From Larix kaempferi (taxonomy: Eukaryota; Streptophyta; Pinopsida; Pinales; Pinaceae): a DNA stretch of 64,000 nucleotides. The stretch covers positions 7,502,001 through 7,566,000 of the forward strand of contig BSBM01000186.1 in the NCBI GenBank assembly GCA_027924585.1, written 5' to 3'. The notes under the pieces were generated by a model. It ran no database searches. It worked only from the letters and a program-made list of their open reading frames with translations, and was not told the origin of the DNA. This document shows positions 22,674 to 34,108 of this stretch, piece by piece. A program made the translations under genes and the position numbers. Numbering within the stretch: the first letter of the stretch is position 1; each line of letters opens with the position of its first letter.

Positions 22674-24436
22674 TGTAATGCCCCTAAAATGACTATGGAC
22701 TTTAAGAGCACCTGTCGAGTGACCCGGCGTAACAGACTTCAATAAAGTGGCCCTTCGAGTTAGGATGTGTCTTAATAAGGGAGAATCACCTGATGATGTG
22801 CATGACTATAGTTGATAAATAAATTAATGAATTGAATTATATGTGTGGACTGGGATAATTGATTAATCAGTTCTTGTTTAAATGCTTAGCCTTGATTGGT
22901 CAAGTCAAAGTATAGTAGGACAGCTACAACCCTAGCTCTGTGACTTAAGAGGACACAACTGAGATGTGTCATAGCTTTCCGCATTTATTCTGAACTTCGG
23001 GACGAAGTTCTAAATAAGTAGGGGTGTATGTAGTGCCCCTAGACTACTGTAGACATTGAGGGCACTTGTTTAGTGACCCGACTGTTTGAAACATTAATAA
23101 AATAATCCTTTGATTTTATTTTGAGTATATTTATGATTACGATTGATTGTAAATCAATAAAATAATGATTTATGTTTGTGAGAAATGTGTGTAGCGACAG
23201 GTGAAACGGTTCACCGAAGGACACACAAAGGAATATGAAGGGTCATAGAGTACGGGTAAATCACACACAGGGGGAGCGACGACGATGTCGACTTCCGACA
23301 AGAATACCACGCATGAGCAGATAAGCATTGATCCGCTTGCTCAAGAGGAATGCGTGAGGGCGTACGAGGTAGGCCACGACAGAGCTGGTCACGTACGAGT
23401 TGAGGGGTGCACAGTGAGAACGGACTCACTCCTCAGCGCCATTAGTCCCTAGATAGCATGTAGACGGAGGATGGATGGTAACAATTCCTAAAATCCCTAC
23501 AAGAGTTCCCGCAAGTCAAAACGAAAAGATGGTGGCAGAAGGGCTCGACGATGCGGTACCCTGTCGAGAAATGAAAGAATGGACGCAAGGACCCAATGAT
23601 GCGGTACCATGCCAAGGAATGGAAACCATGGATGACTTGACCCAACGGAGTGGTGCCATGTCAGAGAATTAAAGTTAAGGAACCAGGAGCCCAACGGCAC
23701 GGCACCGTGATCCTAGTGAGTTTGATTGTTAAATTAAACTGCATAAAAACGTAGGAGAATAACTCTAGATTATTACTTAGCAAATGCATAAAAAAAAATA
23801 GTTTAGACATTTGCACATGAATAGTTGTTTTTGTTGAGCATTTAAAATAATAGAAATCAATATTTAGGAGCAAAATAGAATCCTAAGATTAGACACCTAG
23901 TCAACTAAAAGCTAGGAGTTGATTAAAATATTTGGGGGACAAACTAGAGCAAACTTAGGGATGTAGGTGCACTTCCCAGAGAAACTGACACTTGGATGGG
24001 TGAGTGTTTTAATTAAATAATTAATTAAAAATATTTAATTATGCATGAAGCGACATGTGTCGCAGGAGATTTTCCTTTATAAGGAAGGCTTAGGGAATGG
24101 GTAAAGGGCCCATAATTTGGACGATTGTCGTAATTTTCGAATGCCTCAAAGACTTGCTGCTATCTAAGTGTTTGGCTAAGAAATCCTGGTGGGAAGGGAA
24201 ACCCAAGATGGATTTCTGAAAAACGTGTGTGAGCTCTACGACCCGAAGCTCGGGGGAGGCCATGCGACTGAAAGAATGAGCCTATGGTTGGGTGGCGGAA
24301 CTAACGGTTGCTTCGCCTATGGTTAAACGAGCTTTGTTGGTTATGGTTATGGTTTGTTTTAATTTGCTAGTTTATTCATTTATTTAGTTTATTTATCCAG
24401 TCGTTATGCTTTCTAATCTCTTTTGTATCAAGTGGA
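22674..24436 (+). repeat. Gypsy-type LTR, first tandem copy (lacks its last 44 bp)
   Basis: It starts TGTAATGCCCCTAAAATGAC and is repeated almost base for base from 24437, giving a 1763-bp period. Inside it, 22993-23028 repeats the pre-LTR palindrome and purine tract, followed by a second LTR-like start TGTAGTGCCCC at 23029. The copy ends at TTTTGTATCAAGTGG, about 44 bp short of the end seen in the second copy, and joins directly to that copy. Short open frames on both strands (for example 23211-23700) recur in the second copy and are not convincing genes. Confidence 0.75.
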
Positions 24437-26243
24437 TGTAATGCCCCTAAAATGACTATGGACTTTAAGAGCACCTGTCGAGTGACCCGGCGTAACAGAC
24501 TTCAATAAAGTGGCCCTTCGAGTTAGGATGTGTCTTAATAAGAGAGAATCACCTGATGATGTCCATGACTATAGTTGATAAATAAATTAATGAATTGAAT
24601 TATATGTGTGGACTGGGATAATTGATTAATCAGTTCTTGCTTAAATGCTTAGCCTTGATTGGTCAAGTCAAAGTATAGTAGGACAGCTACAACCCTAGCT
24701 TTGTGACTTAAGAGGACACAACTGAGATGCGTCATAGCTTTCCGCATTTATTCTGAACTTCGGGACGAAGTTCTAAATAAGTAGGGGTGTATGCAGTGAC
24801 CCTAGACTATTGTAGACATTGAGGGAACTTGCTTAGTGACCCGACTGTTTGAAACATTAATAAAATAATCCTTTGATTTTATTTTGAGTATATTTATGAT
24901 TACGATTGATTGTAAATCAATAAAATAATGATTTATGTTTGTGAGAAATGTGTGTAGCGACAGGTGAAACTGTTCACCGAAGGACACACAAAGGAATATG
25001 AAGGGTCATAGAGTACGGGCAAATCACACACAGGGGGAGCAATGACGATGTCGACTTCCGACAAGAATACCACGCATGAGCAGATAAGCACTGATCCGCT
25101 TGCTCAAGAGGAATGCGTGAGGGAGTACGAGGTAGGCCACGACAGAGCTCGTCACGTACGAGTTGAGGGGCACGCAGTGAGAACGGACTCACTCCTCAGT
25201 GCCATTAGTCCCTAGATAGCATGTAGACAGAGGATGGATGGTAACGATTCCTAAAATCCCTACAAGAGTTCCCGCAAGTCAAAACGGAAAGATGGTGGCA
25301 GAAGGGCCCCACGATGTGGTACCCTATCGAGAAATGAAAGAATGGACGCAAGGACCCAACGATGCGGTACCATGCCAAGGAATGGAAACCATGGATGACT
25401 GGACCCAACGGAGTGGTGCCATGTTAGAGAATTAAAGTTAAGGAACCAGGAGCCCAACAGCGCGGCACCATGATCCTAGTGAGTTTGACTGTTAAATTAA
25501 ACTGCATAAAAACTTAGGAGAATAACTCTAGATTATCACTTAGCAAATGCATAAAAAAAAATAGTTTAGACATTTGCAGATGAATAGTTGTTTTTTTTAG
25601 CATTTAAAATAATAAAATCATTATTTAGGAGCAAAATAGAATCCTAAGATTAGACACCTAGTCAACTAAAAGCTAGGAGTTGATTAAAATATTTGGGGGA
25701 CAAACTAGAGCAAACTTAGGGATGTAGGTGCACTTCCCAGAGAAACTGACACTTGGATGGGTGAGTGTTTTAATTAAATAATTAATTAAAAATATTTAAT
25801 TATGCATGAAGCAACATGTGTCGCAGGAGATTTTCCTTTATAAGGAAGGCTTAGGGAATGGGTAAAGGGCCCATAATTTGGACGATTGTCGTAATTTTCG
25901 AATGCCTCAAAGACTTGCTGCTATCTAAGGGTTTGGCTAAGAAATCCTGGTGGGAAGGGAAACCCAAGCTGGATTTTTGAAAAACGTGTGTGAGCTCTAC
26001 GACCCGAAGCTCGGGGGAGGCCATGCGACTTAAAGCATGAGCCTATGGTTGGGTGGCGGAGCTAACGGTTGCTTCGCCTATGGTTAAACGAGCTTTGCTG
26101 GTTATGGTTATGGTTTGTTTTAATTTGCTAGTTTATTCATTTATTTAGTTTATTTATCCAGTCGTTATGCTTTCTAATCTCTTTTGTATCAAGTGGTTGA
26201 TTTTGAGGTTAAACAGGAAAGACCCTAGAGGAGGGGCCCTACA
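24437..26243 (+). repeat. Gypsy-type LTR, second tandem copy (1807 bp, complete)
   Basis: It runs from TGTAATGCCCC to GGGGCCCTACA, giving TG..CA ends that are near-perfect inverted repeats of each other. It contains the internal palindrome (24756-24772) and the inner start, here changed to TGCAGTGACCC (24792). Beyond 26243 lies sequence of the large minus-strand element, interrupted relative to its other LTR, so this LTR probably inserted into that LTR. The five bases GTATT after it would be the target duplication; I do not find the partner. Confidence 0.7.
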
Positions 26244-27814
26244 GTATTTAATGTTATTAATGTCATTAATAAAATATTATATAAATAGTTGACCCTATTA
26301 TGTCTAACATAGAAATGGAAATAACCACACTTTAATCATTGATTAATCAATATTTAAATGTTATCTATATTGCAATTGTTATGATATGCATGGTATTATT
26401 ATGTAAAATAACATTAATTAAATAATATTATTAATTAAATCACCATAAAGTAGTACCAAATGGTGAATTTAATAAAAATGTCTTTTAAATCATTTGTTTA
26501 TCACAATGTTTACCAGCAAGTAATACATAGCTTAATTGATTTGTTTTACACACCTTAAATAACTTTATATTCATTATCTGAGTTCGATCAACGCATGATT
26601 AACATAATTACTTATGACAACTTACACATTTATTCGTAAGGTTAAGTGTTTGTATATCGATACTAGTGTACACGTGCAAGGTGTGCGTGTGTGGCCAGTG
26701 TATGCACAGATCATAAATGTACTATAGACAAACCCCATCCCGCCTATGCATACCTGCTAACTAATAATAGTATTTACCCCCATGTAGAAAAACAAGCATA
26801 ATATACATAGTACAAGTACTTTAACATCCTCAGTTATTTAACAGTTAATTCTTTACGATTTCACATCATTATCTTTATCTTTACATTAGTTTATTCAATC
26901 ATGTACAAGGAAGGGTACCTACTACCACTAACTCAGAATCAAGGAATACCCAACCCTCAACAGTACTAACTAACTCATCCTCCCTATCTTTCCTCTGCTA
27001 GTAAAAGAAGTGGATGTCAGACTCACCGATCTGATCTCCTAGAACTTGAGAGCGATAGCGTCGGCTGAACAACGGACCTATCCTCCCCCAGCATGCATCT
27101 GACCATCGTCATCACAACTACATGGGGAGCATGTCTCAGCACGCCCATCCCACGACCTCGGGTATCATAGGAACATAGGGTGGGAAACACATCCATCCCT
27201 CTCAACATACCGGGTCTACACCCTTATCAAATCATACTCTGCTGCTATCAAGATTATCAGTTTGTGTTATCGTATCATCATTCTTAGCTGCTAAGGTTTA
27301 CTGTACGAACATGTTCTTTTCCCAATATATCAGATCAAGTAACTGGCTATCTCATAGCCCTCGTGTCCTGTAGGTTAGTATTTCGCAAAATACAATTTAT
27401 AGAAAGCATTTCCCATTGATCGCCAATTGATCCATGTTATCAAAATCATTTTATTTCATGTAACCTTTTTAGTTCATCATAGATGCGTATGACATATAAT
27501 ACTTCAATAATTCATATAAGAAGATGGTATCCACGTACCGATTCCTATATTTGACATCTTATTAATGAAAATGTATAATCATATACTGTAATCGTAAGAT
27601 AAAGAATTCACACGATAATCATGACATCGTAACCGCATGACATAGTAACATCGTAATCATAGTGAAGTCATAAAACAAGGTAACTTTATATAATGAGGTC
27701 CGTCATGTCGTAATATAGTTTACTCAGTCGAGTTGAGTTCAATAGATAATAAGAAAATAAAGTATAGTGTGTCTTAATTGATAAACGCCTGTAATAAAAA
27801 TATGGGCTGTTACA
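26244..27814 (-). repeat. 3' LTR of the LARD-like element, truncated
   Basis: On the minus strand it starts TGTAACAGCCCATATTT at 27814 and follows the 5' LTR closely for about 1.57 kb. It stops at 26244, where the plus-strand LTR of another element begins, so about 660 bp of its 3' end is missing. Relative to the 5' LTR it lacks 28 bp after CATCCTCCC near 26985. Confidence 0.75.
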
Positions 27815-27849
27815 TACACCCACCCTTCGAGAAACTTCGTCCCGAAGTT
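27815..27849 (-). promoter_or_regulatory. Polypurine tract and palindrome of the LARD-like element
   Basis: On the minus strand AACTTCG-GGA-CGAAGTT (27833-27849) is followed by a G-rich GAAGGGTGGGTGTA and the LTR start. It is the same signal as at 22638, shared by two otherwise different LTR families. Confidence 0.65.
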
Positions 27850-30800
27850 ATGATCATAATAATGCAGGAAAATCTTGACTCATAGTCTATGTAATTCCGC
27901 AAGTGGCGGGTCCTGACCATACATGTCCTACTTAGCTTTGACTTGACCAAATATTCTGATATTATCTTTTAATTTTACTTATCTTATCTCATGATATGTG
28001 TTCTAATAATTAAAGAACATTTAGATTTATCCTTTTGTTGTATCTCAATATTATGCCTAGAATGCCGAAATGTTATAATCATGTTCTATCCACCTTAGTA
28101 TCCTATTTCATACCTTTTTACAATATTCCTTAAGTTACATCTTCCAGATAAGTTTATCCATCACACAACGGAGTTTATCGAAGCTTTTATTGATCCAACT
28201 TGGCATGGAATAGTCAACGATTTAAATGGAGGTCTTTAGAACTCATAATTTCTATTCACTCAACGTGCAACTACCAAGGACTCTTAAGGTTTGCATACCT
28301 CTCTTAGGGAAGAAGATTCATGTCCTCAAAATCCTAAGGTCATATATTATTATTTCTGTATCGGTAATAGACAATAACAAAAGTATCGTAACATCGTTAA
28401 ACTAGGGGAACTATTATCGTTTACAAGGTTTTCATGGCTATTTCTTATCAAAACACAATTGTTATCATGTTTATTTATTATTCTCAACTTTTAACAAATA
28501 TAATCTATTGGGAACCCATTACTTCTTCAATTCCTTAAGAATTTCATAGCTAGTTTTGTTCCCATCCTTACTATCACAAAGGTAATTACTAGCATTTATC
28601 CTGGTATGCCATTGTATTTGTACAGCACCACTCTTCCTACCCATACAAGCAAATTTTATTTACTTCATAAAGGCCTTAATCTAATCATATAAGTTGAACG
28701 AAATCTCATTACCTAATATGTTTAATCATATTAGAACTTCATAACAACTGCTTTAATTGAGTTAAGTTGAGGATTGTGTGGAGATTCTTATGAATCTCTT
28801 ATTATTACCCAAGATCATCACTATATTAGGTATGATTAATCCAAAATTTTCTCAAAAACCTTATTGCACCATTACCCCAATATTTAACTTATTTATTCTA
28901 AAGTCCTGTACCCCCTTAAGAAATAGTCTTTTAATAAGCTTTATATGCAATCTCCTTGTTTAAGTGCATGGTGTTTTCCCTAATGTGATTCAAAAGGATA
29001 CCTTAGTCCTTGTATCGAGCAAATTTATTTCCATCCTTTATCTTATCTAAATAATATATAATGTATTTTCTAAGTCTCTCTATCTCTAAGCTACATAACA
29101 CTTCATATCTTAACATTTCCCAACTAAAATACTTGTATATTATTACATTTATTTATATTTTTAAATGAAATTTTTTTTGTAAATATAATTATGAGGTGTT
29201 CATGAGTTCTCACTTTAATTTGTATTTTGTACCAAGTTATCTATATACACCCATGGATGTTTGCGTAATTTGGTGTGGAGACCTAGGAACTCAAAACTCA
29301 AACACCACTCCATGTTTATTTTACCATATCCTCTTTTGTTTCTACTTTAAATGTTTTTCGACTTAAGCATTTTTCTTTTTCGACTTAAGAATTTTTTTTT
29401 TTTAGCAAAATTATATGGTGTAGTAAAACACACTAAGAGCTATGATTTAAAAAAATAAAACAATTGTTTGATCATGTGAAAACGCATCTACTTTGAACTA
29501 ACAAAAGGCGTTGTCATTTCAATGATATAGCAATTTCATAATATATATATATTTGCATGCATTTTAAAACAGACACTCATTACTAATGTTGTGCATTTCT
29601 AAAATATGTGTGTAATTTTGTTTATGCTTATTTGGAAAAAAAAAATGTAGGAGTCTATGCGGTAGTTTGAATGGAATTGAGACTGTTGTAAAGAGAATGC
29701 ATGCATATTCATACATGAGTGCATTCTCCAATTCCCTTTTACCACATTTTGGACCATGAAATCCATCCAAATACCCTAGTATCTATTTTCACATAAATTT
29801 GGAAGTTAAAATGACCAAATTGTGATCAAACTTTTAATATGAAAAATAAACACAATTGAGTCATAAGATGGACATTAACATACATGTGATTGCAGTCTCT
29901 ACTTTTATTGTGACTAATTAGGATGATAAGTTGTGAGACATTTAATCTTATTGTTAGATGTATTTGTTAAATCAATTGTGACCAATATTGATGTTTAAGC
30001 ATTGCATCAATATTATTGACTTTAATGTCAATGTAACAAAGTTGTTCTCAAATAATATGAATAACATTCTTAATATAAGAATTTATGAAATAATGTGAAT
30101 AACATCCCTAATACAAGAATTTATACATTAAATGTGTTGTGTTCATCTCATTTGAAAAGACTCTCTTTTACTATTAGCTTTACCACTTGTATAATAAATA
30201 ATTGTGAAATATTTAAATCTTTTAATTATTAACGTTTATTATAAATTTATGATTATTGCCATAATAATTTATATATTAAATGTGCTGTGTTGATCTTAAT
30301 TAAAAAGTATCACGTTTGCTTTTAACTTAACCATTTGACAATTATGTGTATAATAAACGAGTACAACTTTTTCATTAAATATAAAATGAGTTTATAATGG
30401 TTTTTGAAATTTTAATATACACAATGTTATGTTTATTTAAAATTATTTCATATTAATTTTGACTACAGAGTAAGGTTCTTAATATTCACATAGATAATTG
30501 AAGTTGGGATTATATATGTTTCAATTACTTATACTAATTTATTTCGTATATTTTTTTTTGAAAATATTTTTGTGGTTTTCCCATACAAATATATTATTTT
30601 AAAATATTAAAATAAACTGAAGACTTAGTACCAACACGCAACTACAAAAGTGATAAAATTTAAAAATTTTATTAAGTCAAAAATTGCAATGAATGTGTCA
30701 CGTTGAAAATATTAAAGTCTGGTTATGACGAAATTTCATTTCAATAGTTCATAATACTTAATTCTTAATTCCGTTCTAAACTAATCTTATTTTATATATA

Positions 30801-33800
30801 TATTAAATTTGAAAAAAAAATGTTTAAAGAATAATACAACATTATTTTAAAAATAACAATTTAAAAATATCGTTATTACGAGTCCTTCAAATATTAAACG
30901 TTTTTAAAGGAATTCAGTAATTTTGATAGCTATTATTGAGATAATCGGATGATGTACTCTTATAATCATCTTCATTGTCGTTGTCCTCCTCCTCCTCATA
31001 ATAATTATTAAATTTGATTTATTCAATAACCAAGGCCTTTGAATCGATATCCATATGTTGTCAGGTCAATTTAGACATCTGCGATCCAAAACGTGGATTA
31101 TATTCAGCAGATGAGTGAACTTTTAGCAGTTATCGTTCTCGTCCATCTTTTCTTGATTCTATTACTCCATCGTCCAAGTCAAAGCGCCCATTCCTTTGTT
31201 GTGCAGAGTATGGACCCGTGGGCTGCCCATGTGTAGGTTTGTGTGCGTGCTTGCTGTCTGGATGGTCGGGCTCTTCTTGGGAAGACCCTGGCCTGACTTG
31301 TCATGGCTTGGATGGTGATTTGAAATGGTTCATGGAAACTCAGCGTTTGACGTGAGTAGAAAAGTTTTTTTTTTTTGAAGAATAGCACGACTTCAGGTTT
31401 TCAGAGAAGAACCCGAAAACTATGGCAAGCTATTTGTTGCTGGTATAATTATGAGTCATGAGCACGAATTATGAGTCATGAGCACTCAGTTCTTATCACG
31501 TGAACTTGGGCGAAATGCCAAACAAGCTGACCACCATTGGAAATTTGATGCAGTAATTTGGGGAGATTTCCATTGTGACGACGGGGTAAAATTCGTTTGG
31601 TTTGGAGGTTTGCAAGAGCTATAGAGGAAGATCGACGGCTCCCTTTTATTTCGCACTGGAAACATGCACGCAAGATAAGGGAGGTTGGTGGTTGCAGTAA
31701 GAAAACCACCATCACACTTGTCTGATTCTTACTTGTCCGCATATCAAAAACGGTATGGTAAACCGCTCCAGGGACAACGCGGAAACCGCCTTACATGGCA
31801 TCACTATTACCTATTTATGGAAGAGAATTAGGTTTATTTGGCATTGGCTAGACTGCGTCGGCACCTTTGGGCTCGGCAGCTAGTCGCGCGATTTGCTCTT
31901 GACAAAAAGGAATTCTCTAGGGCGTACTCTGCGCTTGGGTACATGTGTTAGCATGTGTCCCTTAGACCTGACAGATGTTCGCATGAAAGGCTCTCGGTTG
32001 GGAGGGTTAGGGCTTGGCCCAATATACATTTTTATGCAATGTAGTCTACCTGTGGACTCTCCCTTGGTATTCCTGCGAGCGATTGAATCCACGCTTGGAC
32101 TGGTGTATTGGCCTACGTGTTCCTACTTGGACTCGGCAGCCAGTCTTGTGGAAGGATCTCGGTGCTGATCGATAGGGCTCGTAGCATCAAGGAAGGCAGG
32201 CTCTTGCGCAAGCTTGGTGTTCGACTGTGGTGGTATGAGTGGGTTACCATTTGACTGGTTGGCTGGAAAAGCTCTTGTGCTTGGAGCTTGGGATGTTGTG
32301 GTGAGCGTGGCCCCCATTTAGACTTCTATGAGCTTGGTGCTTGGAATTCGATAGTCGGTGTATGTAACCCTAGACATCACCAGAACCGTTAAAAACCCTA
32401 GCTGTTCACACAAAATAAAAATGCGCACGTTCTAGGCCATTCGTTGGCAGAGGACAGACGTATGCAGCAGGATGGCAATGAAAAATATATATGTGCAGAG
32501 ATGGTAGAATGCCACCAAAATAAGATATCACCGGCCAACGAATGAGGATGAGAGACAAACAAAATGCTCAACACAGTAGGCAGAGGATAGACAACGATAG
32601 TTGGTAAAGATAATGCCAGGGAGCAACAGCTTTTTTTTTTTGGCAAAGGATACAGTACAGGAAAATGAGCTCAGGTCACAAGGCAGCGAATGGTACCTCC
32701 ACTCTCTCAGGTCAAAGTGGGTTGGTATTTACAGTGGTATTGACATGAGCATGCCCATTCCTTATCTTGCAGGCCAGCCTCAAATTTCTAGTGGTTCGTG
32801 TATGGTCGCTCCTGTCCATTGTAGTGAGAGCAACATTTCTGAAGGAGGCCTTCTTTTCAACTAGGTATTCCATAGTGGTCGAGAAGAGAAGATAGGTATC
32901 CGATATTGCTAGCTAAGAGAAGGTGAGGCGACTATGCTCAGATGGTATTCTTTTTTTTTTTTCAAATATTTTTATATTCTGTCTGTATTGCCTTATCATG
33001 TAAAAAGGAAGTTCTTTATCTGCTAGTAACAGGGGGTAATTGTTCTTCAGGTTTACTGATACCAGCACTTAACGGGTAAGTGCCTTTGTAGTTTTGACGT
33101 CACATGGAACGGGGTCCAGGTGTAGGAACAATTACAGCTATTCGAAGTAGGAACATCCGCTTGGGAGGCATTGATCATCACCCTGGGATACAGTTTCTTC
33201 GAAACTTCGTGCATTAAGAATTTAGGGAAATATTTTTTTGTTTAAGATAAGAAATCTGTAGGGTTGTTTAGTGTTAAGGTATTTGGATGCACTGTGTGGA
33301 AGTTTTTTTTTACTCCTAGTTTCAGTTGAACATTCCATCTATTTTTAGAGAATGACCACGAAACTGCAAACAAGTTTTTTTTTTTAGTTTCTATTGATTT
33401 GGGGAATTTTATAACTTAAAACCCAAGTTTAAATAAATGGATGTTTATGTACTTTTAATTTATGCTTTGAGGTTGATGTAGTTTTAAATTATACTCATTC
33501 ATATTTAAACATGTTTTTTTTTTTTTTTTACTAGAACATGTTTTTTTTTAAATTATTTGGTTTATATTCAAAATGTATGCTTTTTATACCAACATGATCT
33601 TTTCCTTAAGAACTTAGTCACTAGATGAGATTTATATAACTCCCCGTTGTTATCAGAGGTGTTCAAATGGCTCTTTGGGAAGGTGTTTTTGGGTAAATAT
33701 CTAAAATATTTTTGTTAGTGGCAATATATTCCAATTTGACATTTTGTTCCGCTATATCAATTATCTATTACCTATTACTTCGAATGAGGGCCTAACACTT

Positions 33801-34093
33801 GAATTGCAAAAATATGATCGCAGTTTATTTAATTATTGATTGTATAGAGTCCTCTACTTGTATTGATGATTTTGCATGTTACTATTATTATTGTATGTTG
33901 AAGGTTGAAGGCAGTGGCCCTTCTCTACATCTCATTATATACTAATGTTGGTACAAGTTTGATTAGGGTTTGGGAAATATTGAACATTGATTTCGGATTT
34001 CTGCATGGAGTTCTACCTAGATTTACGGATATTTTGCTTAGGGATGCTTAGTTTCTATTTCCGGTAGGCCATTAGGTTCGAGAGTTCGAACCA
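27850..34093 (-). other. Internal region of the LARD-like element, no recognised genes
   Basis: 28000-31050 is AT-rich with no coding potential. 31130-32400 is richer in G and C and has moderate open frames on both strands, such as the minus-strand frames 32317-32123 and 32092-31880, which continue one another across one stop. None shows a known domain. 32600-34000 is again AT-rich with several T runs (32942-32951, 33514-33528). It may contain older insertions that I cannot delimit. Confidence 0.5.
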
Positions 34094-34106
34094 GGCTCTG
34101 ATACCA
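34094..34106 (-). promoter_or_regulatory. Primer binding site of the LARD-like element
   Basis: The minus strand reads TGGTATCAGAGCC and continues TGGTTCGA, complementary to the acceptor end and part of the T arm of initiator tRNA-Met. It lies two bases from the LTR end at 34109. Confidence 0.8.
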
Positions 34107-34108
34107 TA

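Noticed and set aside
23211-23700. Open frames repeated at 24974-25457 on both strands
   Set aside because: They recur only because the LTR is duplicated. They overlap on opposite strands and lack domains.
27023-27208. 61-codon frame that recurs at 35577-35762
   Set aside because: Both copies lie at the same place in the two LTRs of the LARD-like element, so similarity reflects LTR identity, not gene conservation.
34091-34106. tRNA gene 3' end
   Set aside because: The match to initiator tRNA-Met is only about 20 bases, lies next to an LTR and is a primer site.
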